Positions 31,303 through 43,836 of a DNA stretch of 64,000 bases are shown here, piece after piece (position 1 is the stretch's first letter; each line of letters starts with the position of its first letter). Source of the stretch: Erwinia billingiae Eb661 (GTDB lineage: Bacteria; Pseudomonadota; Gammaproteobacteria; Enterobacterales; Enterobacteriaceae); the NCBI RefSeq assembly GCF_000196615.1, contig NC_014306.1, positions 3,782,001 to 3,846,000 on the forward strand. Reading direction: 5' to 3'. The notes below the pieces were generated by a model, which saw only the letters and a program-made list of their open reading frames with translations, searched no databases and was not told the DNA's origin. The position numbers were made by a program, and so were the translations under genes.

Positions 31303-32157
31303 ATGAAAATCCCAAACCGAATCCAACCTCTGGTTGATGATGGCCTGATAGACGATGTGCTCCAACGCCTTAAAAGCGGAAAGGAAGCCGACGTTTACAC
31401 TGTGTTATGCGGTGACAAGATCAATTGTGCCAAAGTGTACAAGGAAGCGACACAGCGCAGCTTTAAGCAGGCCGTGCAGTATCAGGAAGGCCGCAAGGTC
31501 CGTAACTCACGTAGCTCCCGTGCGATGCAGAAAGGCTCTAAATTCGGCCGCAAGCAGCAGGAAGAGTCCTGGCAAACCGCAGAGGTGGATGCGCTGTTCC
31601 GGTTGGCAGAAGCGGGCGTACGAGTCCCTCAGCCCTATCTTTGTATCGACGGCGTGCTCCTGATGGAACTGGTGACGGATGCAGACGGCATGGTGGCTCC
31701 ACGTCTTAGCGATGTGACTATGTCCGAAGAAAGCGCGGTGACTGATTTCCATACCATGATCCGTAATATCGTACGCATGTTGTGTGCCGGTATCGTGCAT
31801 GGTGACCTGTCGGAATTTAACGTACTGCTCGATGCACAAGGCCCGGTCATTATCGACTTGCCTCAGGCTGTCGATGCTGCAGCGAATAACCATGCTGAAG
31901 CCATGTTCGAGCGTGACGTGAATAACATCACGGCGTACTACGGTCAGTTTGCTCCGCAGTTGCTGAAAACCCGTTATGCGAAAGAAATCTGGCTGCTGTA
32001 TGAAGACGGCAAGTTAACCCCAGAAACTCCGCTGACAGGACTGTTCGTCGAAGAGATTCATGAAGTCGATATGGACTCGCTGATGGATGAAATCATTACG
32101 GCGGAAGATGACTATTACGAACGTCAGCGGGCAAATAAAGAACGCGACGAAGAGTAG
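31303..32157 (+). CDS. RIO1-family serine protein kinase
   Basis: This 284-residue atypical kinase resembles the Pseudomonas PA4780-type RIO proteins. The ATP-binding region GKEADVYTVL with the Lys of CAKVYKEA lies near residue 45. The catalytic loop HGDLSEFNVLL is near 167, and the metal-binding IIDLPQAVD is near 185. The C-terminus is acidic (AEDDYYERQ). Substrates in bacteria are unknown; archaeal and eukaryotic RIO kinases act in small-subunit maturation. E. coli K-12 has no counterpart here. AAGG precedes the ATG. It sits alone between ssrA and tsx. Confidence 0.9.
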   Translation: MKIPNRIQPLVDDGLIDDVLQRLKSGKEADVYTVLCGDKINCAKVYKEATQRSFKQAVQYQEGRKVRNSRSSRAMQKGSKFGRKQQEESWQTAEVDALFRLAEAGVRVPQPYLCIDGVLLMELVTDADGMVAPRLSDVTMSEESAVTDFHTMIRNIVRMLCAGIVHGDLSEFNVLLDAQGPVIIDLPQAVDAAANNHAEAMFERDVNNITAYYGQFAPQLLKTRYAKEIWLLYEDGKLTPETPLTGLFVEEIHEVDMDSLMDEIITAEDDYYERQRANKERDEE

Positions 32158-32201
32158 ATGATTCTGCCCCGGTAAAATTCTGCGGCTATTTTGCAGGTGT
32201 T

Positions 32202-32234
32202 ATTAAGGAGATCACTCCCCGCGATCTTCTTAAT
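32202..32234. repeat. 12-bp-arm hairpin downstream of the RIO kinase gene
   Basis: ATTAAGGAGATC and GATCTTCTTAAT pair over 12 bp with one G-U around a 9-base loop, 45 bp past the kinase stop. No T-run follows on either strand, so an intrinsic terminator is doubtful; the hairpin could stabilise the mRNA 3' end. Confidence 0.6.
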
Positions 32235-32470
32235 GAAACCAAAAAGGGCTCATCTCGCCAGGGATGACGCGATGCTAAAAAACGCCACCATCCATAAGCT
32301 TACCTTATTATAAGCCGCTGCCATTCCCCTTCTCTTCCCACTGCAGAATCGGTAAATCCACTTCCGCTTTTTGCCTGTTGTACCTTAAACAGCGATGCAA
32401 ACGATTACCTGGCTCAAAAAACCCCCTTCCTGTCCTCAATCCCCTTTCAGACCATCCGGTCAAACATATT
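32235..32470. other. Upstream part of the tsx leader region, no gene seen
   Basis: The RIO kinase-tsx gap is 531 bp in total. This stretch carries no open frame resembling a known protein and no RNA I recognise. The tsx control sites lie just to its right. Confidence 0.4.
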
Positions 32471-32486
32471 TGTGACACCCATCACA
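32471..32486 (+). promoter_or_regulatory. CRP site 1 upstream of tsx
   Basis: TGTGA-CACCCA-TCACA is a perfect CRP core palindrome, centred about 210 bp upstream of the tsx ATG. E. coli tsx is activated by CRP and repressed by CytR. Confidence 0.82.
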
Positions 32487-32595
32487 CTTTACCTAAAGTG
32501 AAATGAAACAAGGTTTGACAAGTGTGAGCGATATCTATTTCCTTAAGCGCGGATGACGGCACACTGCCGCAGCATTCATCGCGGGTGTTTTTTGC

Positions 32596-32638
32596 TGTGA
32601 AAACAGTCACCCTTTCCTCTTCTGTTGACGACTTAATA
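32596..32638 (+). promoter_or_regulatory. CRP site 2 and -10 region of tsx
   Basis: TGTGA-AAACAG-TCACC (32596-32611) matches nine of ten CRP core bases. A TTAATA hexamer at 32633-32638 would put the CRP centre near -41.5, a class II arrangement. It is 125 bp from site 1. Confidence 0.7.
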
Positions 32639-32688
32639 AGACCTTCGCAGTGGCTTCATAAAAGGGTCATTAAGCCTGTGGTAATATA

Positions 32689-33555
32689 ATGAAATATAAA
32701 ATTCTGATGGCTGGCGCACTCGCAGCGCTCTCTTATAGTGCCTCTTCAACTGCTGCTACCGATTCGCCGGAGTATGTTTCCGACTGGTGGCATCAGAGCG
32801 TCAACGTGGTGGGAAGCTACCACACCCGTTTCGGACCTCAGTTCAATAACGACGTATATCTGGAATACGAAGCGTTCGCCAAAAAAGACTGGTTCGATTT
32901 CTACGGCTATATCGATGCGACTAACTTCTTCGGCGTGGGTAACTCCAATGCTAACGGTATCTTTGACCACGGCTCCCCGCTGTTTATGGAAATCGAACCT
33001 CGTTTCTCTATCGACAAGCTGACCAACACGGACCTGAGCTTCGGCCCGTTCAAAGAGTGGTACTTCGCGAACAACTATATCTACGATATGGGCCGTAACA
33101 GCGATAACCGCCAGAACACCTGGTTCATGGGTCTGGGTACCGATATCGATACCCACTCAGATGTTGGCCTTTCACTGAACGTGTATGCCAAATACCAGTG
33201 GGAAAACTACGGTGCAGCGAACGAAAACAGCTGGGATGGCTATCGCTTTAAGGTGAAATACTTCGTGCCGATTACCAGCCTGTGGGGCGGAAATCTGAGC
33301 TACATCGGCTTCACCAACTTTGACTGGGGCTCCGATCTGCGTGATGAGACCGGCCCGTCCCGTACCAGCAACTCTATCGCTTCCAGCCATATCCTCTCGC
33401 TGGGTTACGATCACTGGCATTACTCGTTCGTGGCGCGTTACTTCCACAACGGCGGACAGTGGGCTGATGGCCAGGAGCTGAACTTTGGTAACGGTCAGTT
33501 CGAAGTGAAATCCACCGGTTGGGGTTACTACCTGGTCGCTGGCTACAACTTCTGA
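32689..33555 (+). CDS. tsx: Nucleoside-specific channel-forming protein Tsx
   Basis: Tsx is an outer-membrane 12-stranded channel for nucleosides and deoxynucleosides. The 288 residues have a signal peptide (about 1-22), followed by [20 protein letters not shown] and [20 protein letters not shown], both essentially identical to E. coli Tsx. The protein ends in Phe, as beta-barrels do. In K-12 tsx lies near yajI, so the location differs. Two CRP sites are upstream and a strong terminator follows. Confidence 0.95.
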   Translation: MKYKILMAGALAALSYSASSTAATDSPEYVSDWWHQSVNVVGSYHTRFGPQFNNDVYLEYEAFAKKDWFDFYGYIDATNFFGVGNSNANGIFDHGSPLFMEIEPRFSIDKLTNTDLSFGPFKEWYFANNYIYDMGRNSDNRQNTWFMGLGTDIDTHSDVGLSLNVYAKYQWENYGAANENSWDGYRFKVKYFVPITSLWGGNLSYIGFTNFDWGSDLRDETGPSRTSNSIASSHILSLGYDHWHYSFVARYFHNGGQWADGQELNFGNGQFEVKSTGWGYYLVAGYNF

Positions 33556-33572
33556 TGCCTTAACGCATTCTA

Positions 33573-33609
33573 AACGCCAGCACCGTAAACCGTGCTGGCG
33601 TTATTGTTT
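33573..33609 (+). terminator. Terminator of tsx
   Basis: AACGCCAGCAC and GTGCTGGCGTT form an 11-bp perfect stem with an 8-base loop, followed by ATTGTTT. Confidence 0.82.
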
Positions 33610-33687
33610 CTACGCTTACGCCGTGCCATTTCCTCCCGTCAGACGTATAATTCCTCAGCAATATTGCATCTGATAAAAGGAACTTAT

Positions 33688-34254
33688 ATGTCTCCCATGC
33701 CTGCCGAAGATGGCTTAAAACTGCGTCCTCTCGAACGTGAAGATCTGCGTTTTGTTCACCAGCTTGATAACAACGCAAGCGTTATGCGTTACTGGTTTGA
33801 AGAGCCGTACGAAGCGTTTGTGGAACTGTCCGATCTCTACGATAAGCATATTCACGATCAGAGCGAACGTCGGTTTGTGGTGGAATTTGAAGGGGATAAA
33901 GCGGGACTGGTTGAACTGGTTGAGATTAACCATATTCACCGACGTGCTGAATTTCAGATTATCATTGCCCCCAGCCATCAAGGGAAAGGCCTTGCCAGTA
34001 AAGCCGTCAAGCTGGCGATGGATTACGGATTTTCCGTGCTGAACCTGTATAAACTTTACCTGATCGTTGATAAAGAAAATAAGAAAGCCATTCACATCTA
34101 CACCAAATTAGGCTTCGATATTGAAGGCGAACTTATCCACGAATTCTTTATTAACGGCGAATACCGTAACACCATTCGCATGTGCATTTTCCAGCAGCAG
34201 TATCTGGCAAAGCATAAACCCGCACACGTGATGCTGAACCCGACGGCGCAATAG
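33688..34254 (+). CDS. speG: Spermidine N1-acetyltransferase
   Basis: SpeG acetylates spermidine and spermine with acetyl-CoA to limit polyamine toxicity. The 188 residues from the ATG at 33688 follow AAAGGAAC. The protein is a GNAT enzyme with [20 protein letters not shown], the acidic allosteric segment [11 protein letters not shown], and the acetyl-CoA loop [17 protein letters not shown]. The frame is open upstream into the tsx terminator without family similarity. Confidence 0.97.
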   Translation: MSPMPAEDGLKLRPLEREDLRFVHQLDNNASVMRYWFEEPYEAFVELSDLYDKHIHDQSERRFVVEFEGDKAGLVELVEINHIHRRAEFQIIIAPSHQGKGLASKAVKLAMDYGFSVLNLYKLYLIVDKENKKAIHIYTKLGFDIEGELIHEFFINGEYRNTIRMCIFQQQYLAKHKPAHVMLNPTAQ

Positions 34255-34269
34255 CGTCGGGACGTTTTT
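34239..34269 (+). terminator. Terminator overlapping the speG stop
   Basis: CCCGACG and CGTCGGG arms enclose the speG stop codon and are followed by ACGTTTTT. Confidence 0.72.
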
Positions 34270-34290
34270 GAACCCGTCAGAACGCGCTAT

Positions 34291-34314
34291 CAGGGGAAGA
34301 GCGATCTTCCCCTG
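34291..34314. repeat. Perfect 10-bp hairpin with GCGA loop
   Basis: CAGGGGAAGA-GCGA-TCTTCCCCTG lies between the convergent speG and lipoprotein genes. The plus-strand RNA would have a GNRA tetraloop and be very stable. No T-run follows on either strand. Confidence 0.75.
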
Positions 34315-34325
34315 GTTGTCCGCAT

Positions 34326-34745
34326 CTAGCCGCGTGCGCCCACCGGATTCATAATGGTATTCACCTTCTCCGGATGGATGTTGTACATGCCGCCATTAAA
34401 CGGATCGACAAACAGCCAGCCAGGAATGCCACCCAGCGGAATGTTGCCGAGGATGTACCAGAGGTTGGCTCTCTCTTCCAGTGGGATCGTCTGCGGCACA
34501 TAACCCGCGCGCTCCAGTTGCAGCGTGTATTTCTTCTTGCCAAGGTACGAGCCGTCAGACTTCAGCAGTGAGACTGTTTTAGGGGTAATCCCTTCTGCAA
34601 CGGCCCTTCCCGTTTCATCCTGCACCACAAATTTCACGCCCTGAGGCCAGGTCTGGATGGAAACGTCCTGGGTCTGATCGCCAACAATGGTGGCACATCC
34701 GCTCAATAACCACGCTGAAGCCAGCGCCAGCAAAAGCCTTCTCAT
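34326..34745 (-). CDS. Predicted lipoprotein of unknown function
   Basis: The 139-residue protein from the ATG at 34745 begins MRRLLLALASAWLLSGCATI, with a lipoprotein signal peptide and lipidated Cys17. The mature part opens TIVGDQTQDVSIQTWPQGVK. A central part resembles a carboxypeptidase-like or PEGA-type beta domain (LLKSDGSYLGKKKYTLQLER), and a Gly/Pro-rich hydrophobic stretch YILGNIPLGGIPGWLFVDPF follows. I do not recognise a named family. It is a single gene, convergent with speG. An upstream ATG at 34751 or 34760 is possible. Confidence 0.8.
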   Translation of the reverse strand: MRRLLLALASAWLLSGCATIVGDQTQDVSIQTWPQGVKFVVQDETGRAVAEGITPKTVSLLKSDGSYLGKKKYTLQLERAGYVPQTIPLEERANLWYILGNIPLGGIPGWLFVDPFNGGMYNIHPEKVNTIMNPVGARG

Positions 34746-34853
34746 ATGCATTCCTGCCAATTTAAATATTCAGAATAGTCTAAGCGGAGTCTGACGGGTT
34801 TTCATTAATTACGCCCGACCATTGCGGGCGTAATAAGACAAATTTTTAGCGGC

Positions 34854-35789
34854 TTATCGTGAATGGCAGCGCTGGGCAATCGCGGCGATATCAGCAGGGG
34901 TTGTCCGGCAGCAGCCGCCGATCAGTTTAGCCCCGGCAGACTGCCAGGCAGAAAGATTATCGATCAACGTACAGGTCGACGCATCGCTGTGCCAGGTTTT
35001 GCTGATCGCATCGTACTGCTCGCCGGAGTTGGGATAGACCACCAGCGGCTTTTTGGTCAGTGAGCTGAGGGTCTGCAGCGCAGCCGTCACTTTATCCAGC
35101 GCGATACAGTTCAGTCCCAGCGCAACGGCCTGCGGACAACTCTCCAGCACACTGACGACCTGGCTTAATGGCGTACCGTCGCTCAGGTGTTCTCCGTCAC
35201 GCAGCGTGAAAGAGAACCAGGCTGGAGTGCCGGGAAACTCGGCCAGCAAAGCCACCAGCGCCTGAATCTCTGCAAAGGATGGCATCGTCTCACAGGCGAG
35301 GATATCCGCCCCAGCTGCAACTAATGCCTGAATACGTGGGCGATGAAAAGCCATCATCTCTGCTTGCGGCAGGCTGTAGTCACCCCGGTATTCGGATCCA
35401 TCCGCCAGATAGGCGCCATAGGGCCCGACTGAGCCGGCAATCAGCAAATTGCCAGCCTGCGGTTCGGCAGCCTTGTAATCAGCTCTGGCACGGCTGGCAA
35501 GCTCCACGCTGCGGGCAATCAGCGTCAGCGACTGTTCTTCACTCAGCCCACGTTTGGCGAAGCCCAGCGGGGTTGCCTGATAGCTGGCGGTAATGGCCAC
35601 CTGCGCGCCCGCGTTGAAATAGTCGTAGTGCACCTGATAAATCAGTTCAGGATTCTCAATCAGCACTTTGGCCGACCACAGCGCGTCGGTCAGATCGCAG
35701 CCGCGCGCTTCAAGTTCGGTGGCCATTGCGCCATCCAGCACCAGCCCTGCGGCCACCTGTTGTTTTACAGAAAGTTTATTCGGTAACAC
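34854..35789 (-). CDS. mmuM: Homocysteine S-methyltransferase
   Basis: MmuM methylates homocysteine with S-methylmethionine (or SAM), giving methionine. The protein has 311 residues from the GTG at 35789, seven bases after AGGAGA; the GTG at 35795 is too close to that site. It opens [20 protein letters not shown]. The zinc ligands include the Cys of LGLNCIAL and the pair in [13 protein letters not shown]. It follows mmuP and overlaps its 3' end by 14 bases, so the two form an operon. A MetJ operator precedes mmuP. Confidence 0.95.
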   Translation of the reverse strand: MLPNKLSVKQQVAAGLVLDGAMATELEARGCDLTDALWSAKVLIENPELIYQVHYDYFNAGAQVAITASYQATPLGFAKRGLSEEQSLTLIARSVELASRARADYKAAEPQAGNLLIAGSVGPYGAYLADGSEYRGDYSLPQAEMMAFHRPRIQALVAAGADILACETMPSFAEIQALVALLAEFPGTPAWFSFTLRDGEHLSDGTPLSQVVSVLESCPQAVALGLNCIALDKVTAALQTLSSLTKKPLVVYPNSGEQYDAISKTWHSDASTCTLIDNLSAWQSAGAKLIGGCCRTTPADIAAIAQRCHSR

Positions 35790-37194
35790 GCACACTCTCC
35801 TTTGCCAGCTCGCGATTTTTCAGTCGCTGAGTGAAATGATAGGCCGCGTAGCACAGCGCTACGAAAGGCAGGCCGCAGTATAACGCAATGCGTTGTTCCG
35901 GATCGAACGCCAGTCCAACGCAGGCCAGCAGGCAAAGCAGAAAGCCGAGGATCGGCGTCACCGGATACCAGGGCGCACGGTATTTCAAGTCTGTCAGCGG
36001 TTTACCCGCCCGCACATGCTCACGGCGGAAGAAGAAATGGGAAGCGCAGATGCTGAGCCAGACGGCCACCACCGCAAAACCTGAAATAGCCGACAGCGCG
36101 ACAAACACCGTATCCGGCGCAATCACGCTGGAAAACAGCGCCAGCAAGCCTCCCAGCATGCTGACTGAAATCGCCATCAGCGGGATACCGCGGGAGGTCA
36201 ATTTGGCAAAGCAGCGCGGCAAGGTATTCTGATTCGACAGCGACCAGAGCATCCTGCCCGAAGCATATAATCCTGAGTTCGCCGCCGAGAGGATCGCCGT
36301 GAGGATCACAAAGTTAAAGATATCGGCCGCATACGGAATACCGATCTTTTCAAAGACCATCACAAACGGGCTTTTGACGATCCCCGCCTGATCCATCGGG
36401 ATCAGCGCTGCCAGGATCAGTACCGTACCCACAAAGAAAATGATCAACCGTGCGACCGTGGTGCGGATCGCCATTGGCAGAACTTTGTGCGGATTCTCGG
36501 TTTCACCCGCCGCGATGCCAATCAGCTCGGTACCGGAGAATGCAAAGTTGACGGCCACCATGGTCATCAGGATCGGCAGGCCGCCGTGCGGCAACCAGCC
36601 AGAGGCGGTGAGATTGTGGAAGAACGGCGCGCTGCTGCCATCCTTCAGCGGGATAAAACCGAACATGGCTCCCCCGCCGAGGAGTATAAAGGCCAGGATG
36701 GTGACCACTTTGATCACCGAGAACCAAAACTCCCCTTCCGCGAAGAAGCGGGAAGAGACCACGTTCAGCATAAAAATCAGCGCGCAAAACAGTAAGCACC
36801 ACAGCCATACCGGCGATTGCGGGAACCAGTACTGCATACAGAAACCCGCAGCGGTCAGGCTTGAGCCAAGGGCGACCGTCCACGTCAGCCAGTAAAGCCA
36901 TGCAACGGTGTAACCCGTCGCCGGGCTCAGGTAGCGGGCCGCATAAACATGGAAAGCCCCGGTCTCTGGCATCGCCACCGACAGCTCGCCAAGGCTCAGC
37001 ATCACCAGATAGACCACCAGCGCCCCAATGATATAGGCGAGCAAGGTGCCAGCTGCACCCGTGGTGGAAATGATATAGCCAGTATTGAAGAACAGGCCGG
37101 TGCCAATCACGCCGCCTAACGAGAGCATCACCAGATGGCGGGCTTTCATGCTGCGCTTGAATTGTTGAGTTGTCTCGGGCTTGCTTTGCTGCAT
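35776..37194 (-). CDS. mmuP: S-methylmethionine permease
   Basis: MmuP is an amino-acid permease (APC superfamily, AAT family) importing S-methylmethionine. The 472 residues have about 12 membrane segments. The conserved first helix [19 protein letters not shown] and [15 protein letters not shown] are present. It is the first gene of mmuP-mmuM, with tandem MetJ boxes directly upstream. The pair supplies methionine from plant-derived S-methylmethionine, which fits a plant-associated host. Confidence 0.95.
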   Translation of the reverse strand: MQQSKPETTQQFKRSMKARHLVMLSLGGVIGTGLFFNTGYIISTTGAAGTLLAYIIGALVVYLVMLSLGELSVAMPETGAFHVYAARYLSPATGYTVAWLYWLTWTVALGSSLTAAGFCMQYWFPQSPVWLWCLLFCALIFMLNVVSSRFFAEGEFWFSVIKVVTILAFILLGGGAMFGFIPLKDGSSAPFFHNLTASGWLPHGGLPILMTMVAVNFAFSGTELIGIAAGETENPHKVLPMAIRTTVARLIIFFVGTVLILAALIPMDQAGIVKSPFVMVFEKIGIPYAADIFNFVILTAILSAANSGLYASGRMLWSLSNQNTLPRCFAKLTSRGIPLMAISVSMLGGLLALFSSVIAPDTVFVALSAISGFAVVAVWLSICASHFFFRREHVRAGKPLTDLKYRAPWYPVTPILGFLLCLLACVGLAFDPEQRIALYCGLPFVALCYAAYHFTQRLKNRELAKESVRVTE

Positions 37195-37203
37195 CGCTGA
37201 TTT

Positions 37204-37227
37204 ATCCGTTTAGACGTCTAAACTTCT
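37204..37227 (-). promoter_or_regulatory. MetJ operator of mmuPM
   Basis: Three adjacent 8-mers occur: ATCCGTTT (5 of 8 to the met box), AGACGTCT (perfect, 37212-37219) and AAACTTCT (6 of 8). MetJ binds tandem 8-bp boxes, and the array is 10 bp upstream of mmuP. Repression by methionine/SAM is expected. Confidence 0.85.
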
Positions 37228-37355
37228 ACATGGGGTCAGCGTTATACCGATTCTGGCCGGTGAAAGCAACGTTACTGAGTGTGAGGGATGATCGTGCGGG
37301 GGCGAGATTTTCAGCGCGACCAACGCGTGCGCCGAAAACTCAACGGGCTGATTAC

Positions 37356-37691
37356 TCAGCCAAACATGTTTACGATATAGCGTTCCAACGCCGCGCGGGA
37401 GCTAAAACCGTGGGGGATGCCGTAGTGATCCTGATTCTCTCCAGCCAGATACATCGGAAACTGCACGTACTCTTCACAGGCTTTCATATCGGAGGCCGGA
37501 TGCGCAAAGCCGTGGCTTTTTTCCTTCAACACAGGATGAATAATCAGTGCGGTACGGCCCATGCGCGCTTCACGATTAACGTAGACATAGTTATCGCCTC
37601 GACGGTAACCATAGGCTCTTGCGGTGACCGCATCCATTTCAAATCCCGCACCTTCCAGTACGCGAGCAACTTCATCAGGGCGTAAATACAT
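37356..37691 (-). CDS. ygaC: DUF2002 family protein YgaC
   Basis: This 111-residue cytoplasmic protein has no known function. It matches E. coli YgaC closely: [54 protein letters not shown]. The ATG at 37691 is six bases after AGAGGA; ATG 37697 lies too close to that site. E. coli ygaC is reported as Fur-regulated; I see no convincing Fur box here. It is divergent from ygaM. Confidence 0.92.
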   Translation of the reverse strand: MYLRPDEVARVLEGAGFEMDAVTARAYGYRRGDNYVYVNREARMGRTALIIHPVLKEKSHGFAHPASDMKACEEYVQFPMYLAGENQDHYGIPHGFSSRAALERYIVNMFG

Positions 37692-37853
37692 ACTCATTCC
37701 TCTAAAACGTGCCAACCCTGCAACCTTACAACAGCGTGAAGGTTAAGCGCTTTCGGAATAATCCATAAACGCCCTGCTTTCCGGTCCGGGTCACTAAAAA
37801 TCTGCATGATGGTCTATAGTTAATAGTACGTTTCATTTCCAAGGGAGAGAAAA

Positions 37854-38180
37854 ATGTTTAACCGAAACACTAAATATGAAGACATTGATATCAATCAGGA
37901 CGTCAATCAGCTGGCCGATACCCTTGACGATCTGCTGAAATCTTACGGAAGTAAGACTAAAGATGAAGTCGACGGTGCACGTTCCCGCGCAGAAGCGATG
38001 TTGAAAGAGACTCGCGCCAAACTCCACGGCAATAACCGTGTGACCCAGGCGGCAAAAGATGCCGGTGGGCAAGTTGACTCTTATGTGCGTGACAAACCGT
38101 GGCATGGAGTTGGGATTGGTACTTCATTAGGTATTTTTGTTGGGGCGTTGATTGCAACGACCACCTCATCGCGTAACTAG
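37854..38180 (+). CDS. ygaM: YgaM, ElaB/YqjD-family membrane-anchored ribosome-binding protein
   Basis: The 108-residue protein has a charged helical N-terminal part (DINQDVNQLADTLDDLLKSYG) and a single C-terminal membrane segment GVGIGTSLGIFVGALIATTT. The family (DUF883) binds ribosomes in stationary phase in the case of YqjD. The ATG follows AAGGGAGAG. A terminator follows, and the nrd operon starts 280 bp downstream, as in E. coli. Confidence 0.92.
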   Translation: MFNRNTKYEDIDINQDVNQLADTLDDLLKSYGSKTKDEVDGARSRAEAMLKETRAKLHGNNRVTQAAKDAGGQVDSYVRDKPWHGVGIGTSLGIFVGALIATTTSSRN

Positions 38181-38200
38181 TTTCGTTTACTTTACAGACA

Positions 38201-38235
38201 AATCCCCGCACCTGATGGTGTGGGGATTTTTTTTT
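38201..38235 (+). terminator. Terminator of ygaM
   Basis: AATCCCCGCACC and GGTGTGGGGATT form a 12-bp stem with one G-U and a TGAT loop, followed by a run of T. Confidence 0.9.
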
Positions 38236-38304
38236 GCCGGTCTTAAAACGCTGCATCCCGCGCCTGACAAGGCCTGTCCATTTTCCTCATCAAGAAAATT
38301 CTTA

Positions 38305-38351
38305 TACCTGGATATTGTGTGGTTGCAATATCTAAACACTATATCTAGTAT
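38305..38351 (+). promoter_or_regulatory. Paired NrdR boxes of nrdHIEF
   Basis: Box 2, ACACTATATCTAGTAT (38336-38351), is close to the NrdR consensus ACACTATATATAGTGT. Box 1, TACCTGGATATTGTGT (38305-38320), matches 10 of 16. Their starts are 31 bp apart, the usual three-turn spacing of NrdR pairs. The operon start codon is about 105 bp downstream. Confidence 0.85.
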
Positions 38352-38457
38352 TTACCCCATCAACTCAGCCACTACATGTGGTTAAACGACGGCAGCGGAT
38401 TGCAGCAAAAAGCGTGCCAGACGAGACGTCAACCAGATAACAAGGTAAATACGAATC

Positions 38458-38700
38458 ATGCGCATTATTATTTACACAAAAAACAACTGTGTCCAGTGCA
38501 ATGCGACAAAAAACGCCATGGACAAGCACGGCCTCGATTACCAACTGGTTAACCTCGACCACGAGCCGGCTGCCGTTGAAACGCTGAAATCGATGGGTTA
38601 TCGCCAGGTGCCCGTCGTGATGGCGGAAGAAGATCACTGGAGCGGTTTCCGCCCGGACAAAATCTCCGCGCTTCGCCCACTCACGGCGATGCAGGGTTAA
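38458..38700 (+). CDS. nrdH: Glutaredoxin-like protein NrdH
   Basis: NrdH is the electron donor of the class Ib ribonucleotide reductase, reduced by thioredoxin reductase. The 80 residues show the redox pair Cys11 and Cys14 (NNCVQC) and the NrdH signature [11 protein letters not shown] near the C-terminus. It is the first gene of nrdHIEF; nrdI begins 4 bp after it. Confidence 0.97.
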   Translation: MRIIIYTKNNCVQCNATKNAMDKHGLDYQLVNLDHEPAAVETLKSMGYRQVPVVMAEEDHWSGFRPDKISALRPLTAMQG

Positions 38701-38704
38701 GACG

Positions 38705-39087
38705 ATGTCGACGCTGGTCTATTTTTCCAGCCAGTCTGAAAACACGCACCGTTTTGTCATCCGCACCGGCCTGCCTGCGCGCCGCATTCCACTGGATGCC
38801 GCGCAGCGTTTGCAGGTGGATGAACCCTATATATTGGTGGTGCCCAGCTACGGCGGCGGCACCAGTCAGGGCGCGGTGCCTAAGCAAGTCATCCAGTTTT
38901 TAAACGATGTCAGTAACCGCCAACTTATCCGCGGCGTGATTGCCGCCGGTAATCGCAATTTCGGCGAAGCCTATTGCCTGGCCGGCAGCATCATTGCGCA
39001 GAAATGCCAGGTGCCATGCCTGTACCGCTTCGAGCTACTGGGCACCGCCGACGACATCGCCAACGTTTATCAGGGAGTAACCGAATT

Positions 39088-39115
<28 letters not shown>
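38705..39115 (+). CDS. nrdI: Flavodoxin-like protein NrdI
   Basis: NrdI supplies the oxidant that assembles the dimanganese-tyrosyl radical in NrdF. The 136-residue FMN protein begins [18 protein letters not shown] (phosphate loop) and contains [17 protein letters not shown] and [18 protein letters not shown]. Its 3' end overlaps the nrdE start by 28 bases. Confidence 0.96.
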
Positions 39116-42241
<3,126 letters not shown>

Positions 42242-42250
42242 CTGCCTGCC

Positions 42251-42279
42251 AGATGGCTGCGCCCGGCAGCCATCTTTCC
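42251..42279 (+). terminator. Terminator of nrdHIEF
   Basis: AGATGGCTGC and GCAGCCATCT form a 10-bp perfect stem with a GCCCG loop, followed by TTCCTCTC. Confidence 0.75.
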
Positions 42280-42533
42280 TCTCATCACCCGTCATTTATT
42301 TTTTATTAATCAGTCGTTCAACAAAAATTGAATGACAGATTAATGGCAGTTTTGTGTGGCATATTTGACAACAAATCACTGTTGCTGAGGCAATAATTCG
42401 GCGGTTTGCCGGATGATCCTGAGCGAAATATTCATTTATTTTCCCGCACCTCAATTCGCCGCAATCCCTTACCCCTACTGAATTTTTCGGAGATCGCTGT
42501 CTCAGTGATAATTTTCGCACTGCGCCTGAAGGG
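42280..42533. other. AT-rich region upstream of proV
   Basis: About 255 bp without a gene. It is visibly richer in A and T than its surroundings and contains TTGACA at 42365-42370 without a matching -10. In E. coli, H-NS binds curved AT-rich DNA around the proU promoter; that is inference here. Confidence 0.4.
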
Positions 42534-42561
42534 TTGTCTCAGAATCTCAGTGTGCTACGGT
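42534..42561 (+). promoter_or_regulatory. Candidate sigma-70 promoter of proVWX
   Basis: TTGTCT and TACGGT with 16-bp spacing, 75 bp upstream of proV. The GC-containing -10 resembles that of enteric proU promoters as I remember them. Confidence 0.5.
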
Positions 42562-42636
42562 ATAGCCCGCTAATATTCAACCAGGTAAAATAAGAAATAT
42601 AAGAAATTAACCGCTAACAAGGAATTTAAATATTGC

Positions 42637-43836
42637 ATGGCAATTAAACTAGAAGTTAAGAATTTATATAAGGTATTTGGGGAAAATCCCGATCGTGCGT
42701 TTAAGCACATCGAGAAGGGGATCAGCAAAGAAGCACTGCTCGAGAAAACAGGACTCTCTCTCGGGGTGAAAGATGCCAGTCTGGCCATTGAAGAAGGCGA
42801 GATATTCGTGATCATGGGGTTGTCCGGTTCAGGAAAATCCACCATGGTTCGCCTTCTCAATCGTCTGATAGAACCCACCAGGGGTCAGGTCATCATTGAT
42901 GGCGTCGATATTGCCAAAATATCCGACAGCGCGCTGCGTGAAGTTCGCAGAAATAAAATCAGCATGGTATTCCAGTCATTCGCATTAATGCCGCATATGT
43001 CAGTTCTGAATAATGCCGCATTTGGCATGGAATTAGCTGGCGTTCCGCTGCAGGAGCGTCAGGAAAAAGCGCTTGATGCACTACGTCAGGTGGGCCTGGA
43101 TAATTATGCTCATGCTTACCCGGACGAATTATCTGGCGGTATGCGTCAGCGTGTTGGATTAGCCCGCGCTCTGGCAATTAATCCGGATATTTTATTGATG
43201 GATGAAGCCTTCTCAGCACTTGATCCGTTAATCCGTACCGAAATGCAGGATGAGCTGGTGAAACTGCAGTCGCGCCACCAGCGCACCATCGTCTTTATTT
43301 CCCATGACCTTGATGAAGCCATGCGCATTGGTGACCGAATTGCCATTATGCAGGGCGGTGAAGTCATCCAGGTGGGAACCCCGGATGAGATCCTGAATAA
43401 TCCGGCGAATGACTATGTCCGCACCTTCTTCCGCGGCGTGGATATCAGCCACGTGTACAGCGCGAAAGATATTGCCCGTCGCAGCGCGGGCGCATTGATG
43501 CGTAAAGCCCCCGGCTTTGGCCCTCGCTCTGCGCTTAAGCTGTTGCAGGATGCTGACCGTGAATACGGCTACATTCTTGAAAAACAACGCTTCGTTGGTG
43601 TGGTTTCCACCGACTCCCTGAAAGCCGCGCTGGCTTCCGGTGAGGGTCTGGATGGCGCCATCCTTGCAACTCCTGCCGCCGTTCCTGGCGATACCTCGCT
43701 GAGCGACTTGCTGACTCACGTGGCTCAGGCACCGTGTGCCGTGCCGATTGTCGGTGAAGACCATCAGTACATCGGGATTATCTCCAAAGGCACGTTACTA
43801 CAGGCATTAGACCGCGAAGGAGCCAGCAATGAGTGA
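42637..43836 (+). CDS. proV: Glycine betaine/proline ABC transporter ATP-binding subunit
   Basis: ProV powers osmoprotectant import by ProU. The 399 residues have Walker [14 protein letters not shown], signature [15 protein letters not shown] and Walker [14 protein letters not shown]. Two C-terminal CBS domains (about 280-395) act as the ionic-strength sensor in related OpuA systems. The gene overlaps proW by eight bases. Confidence 0.97.
   Translation: MAIKLEVKNLYKVFGENPDRAFKHIEKGISKEALLEKTGLSLGVKDASLAIEEGEIFVIMGLSGSGKSTMVRLLNRLIEPTRGQVIIDGVDIAKISDSALREVRRNKISMVFQSFALMPHMSVLNNAAFGMELAGVPLQERQEKALDALRQVGLDNYAHAYPDELSGGMRQRVGLARALAINPDILLMDEAFSALDPLIRTEMQDELVKLQSRHQRTIVFISHDLDEAMRIGDRIAIMQGGEVIQVGTPDEILNNPANDYVRTFFRGVDISHVYSAKDIARRSAGALMRKAPGFGPRSALKLLQDADREYGYILEKQRFVGVVSTDSLKAALASGEGLDGAILATPAAVPGDTSLSDLLTHVAQAPCAVPIVGEDHQYIGIISKGTLLQALDREGASNE

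Noticed and set aside
30814..32700. Possible prophage or island at the ssrA 3' end
   Set aside because: No integrase, no repeat of the ssrA 3' end and no phage genes; the following genes look chromosomal.
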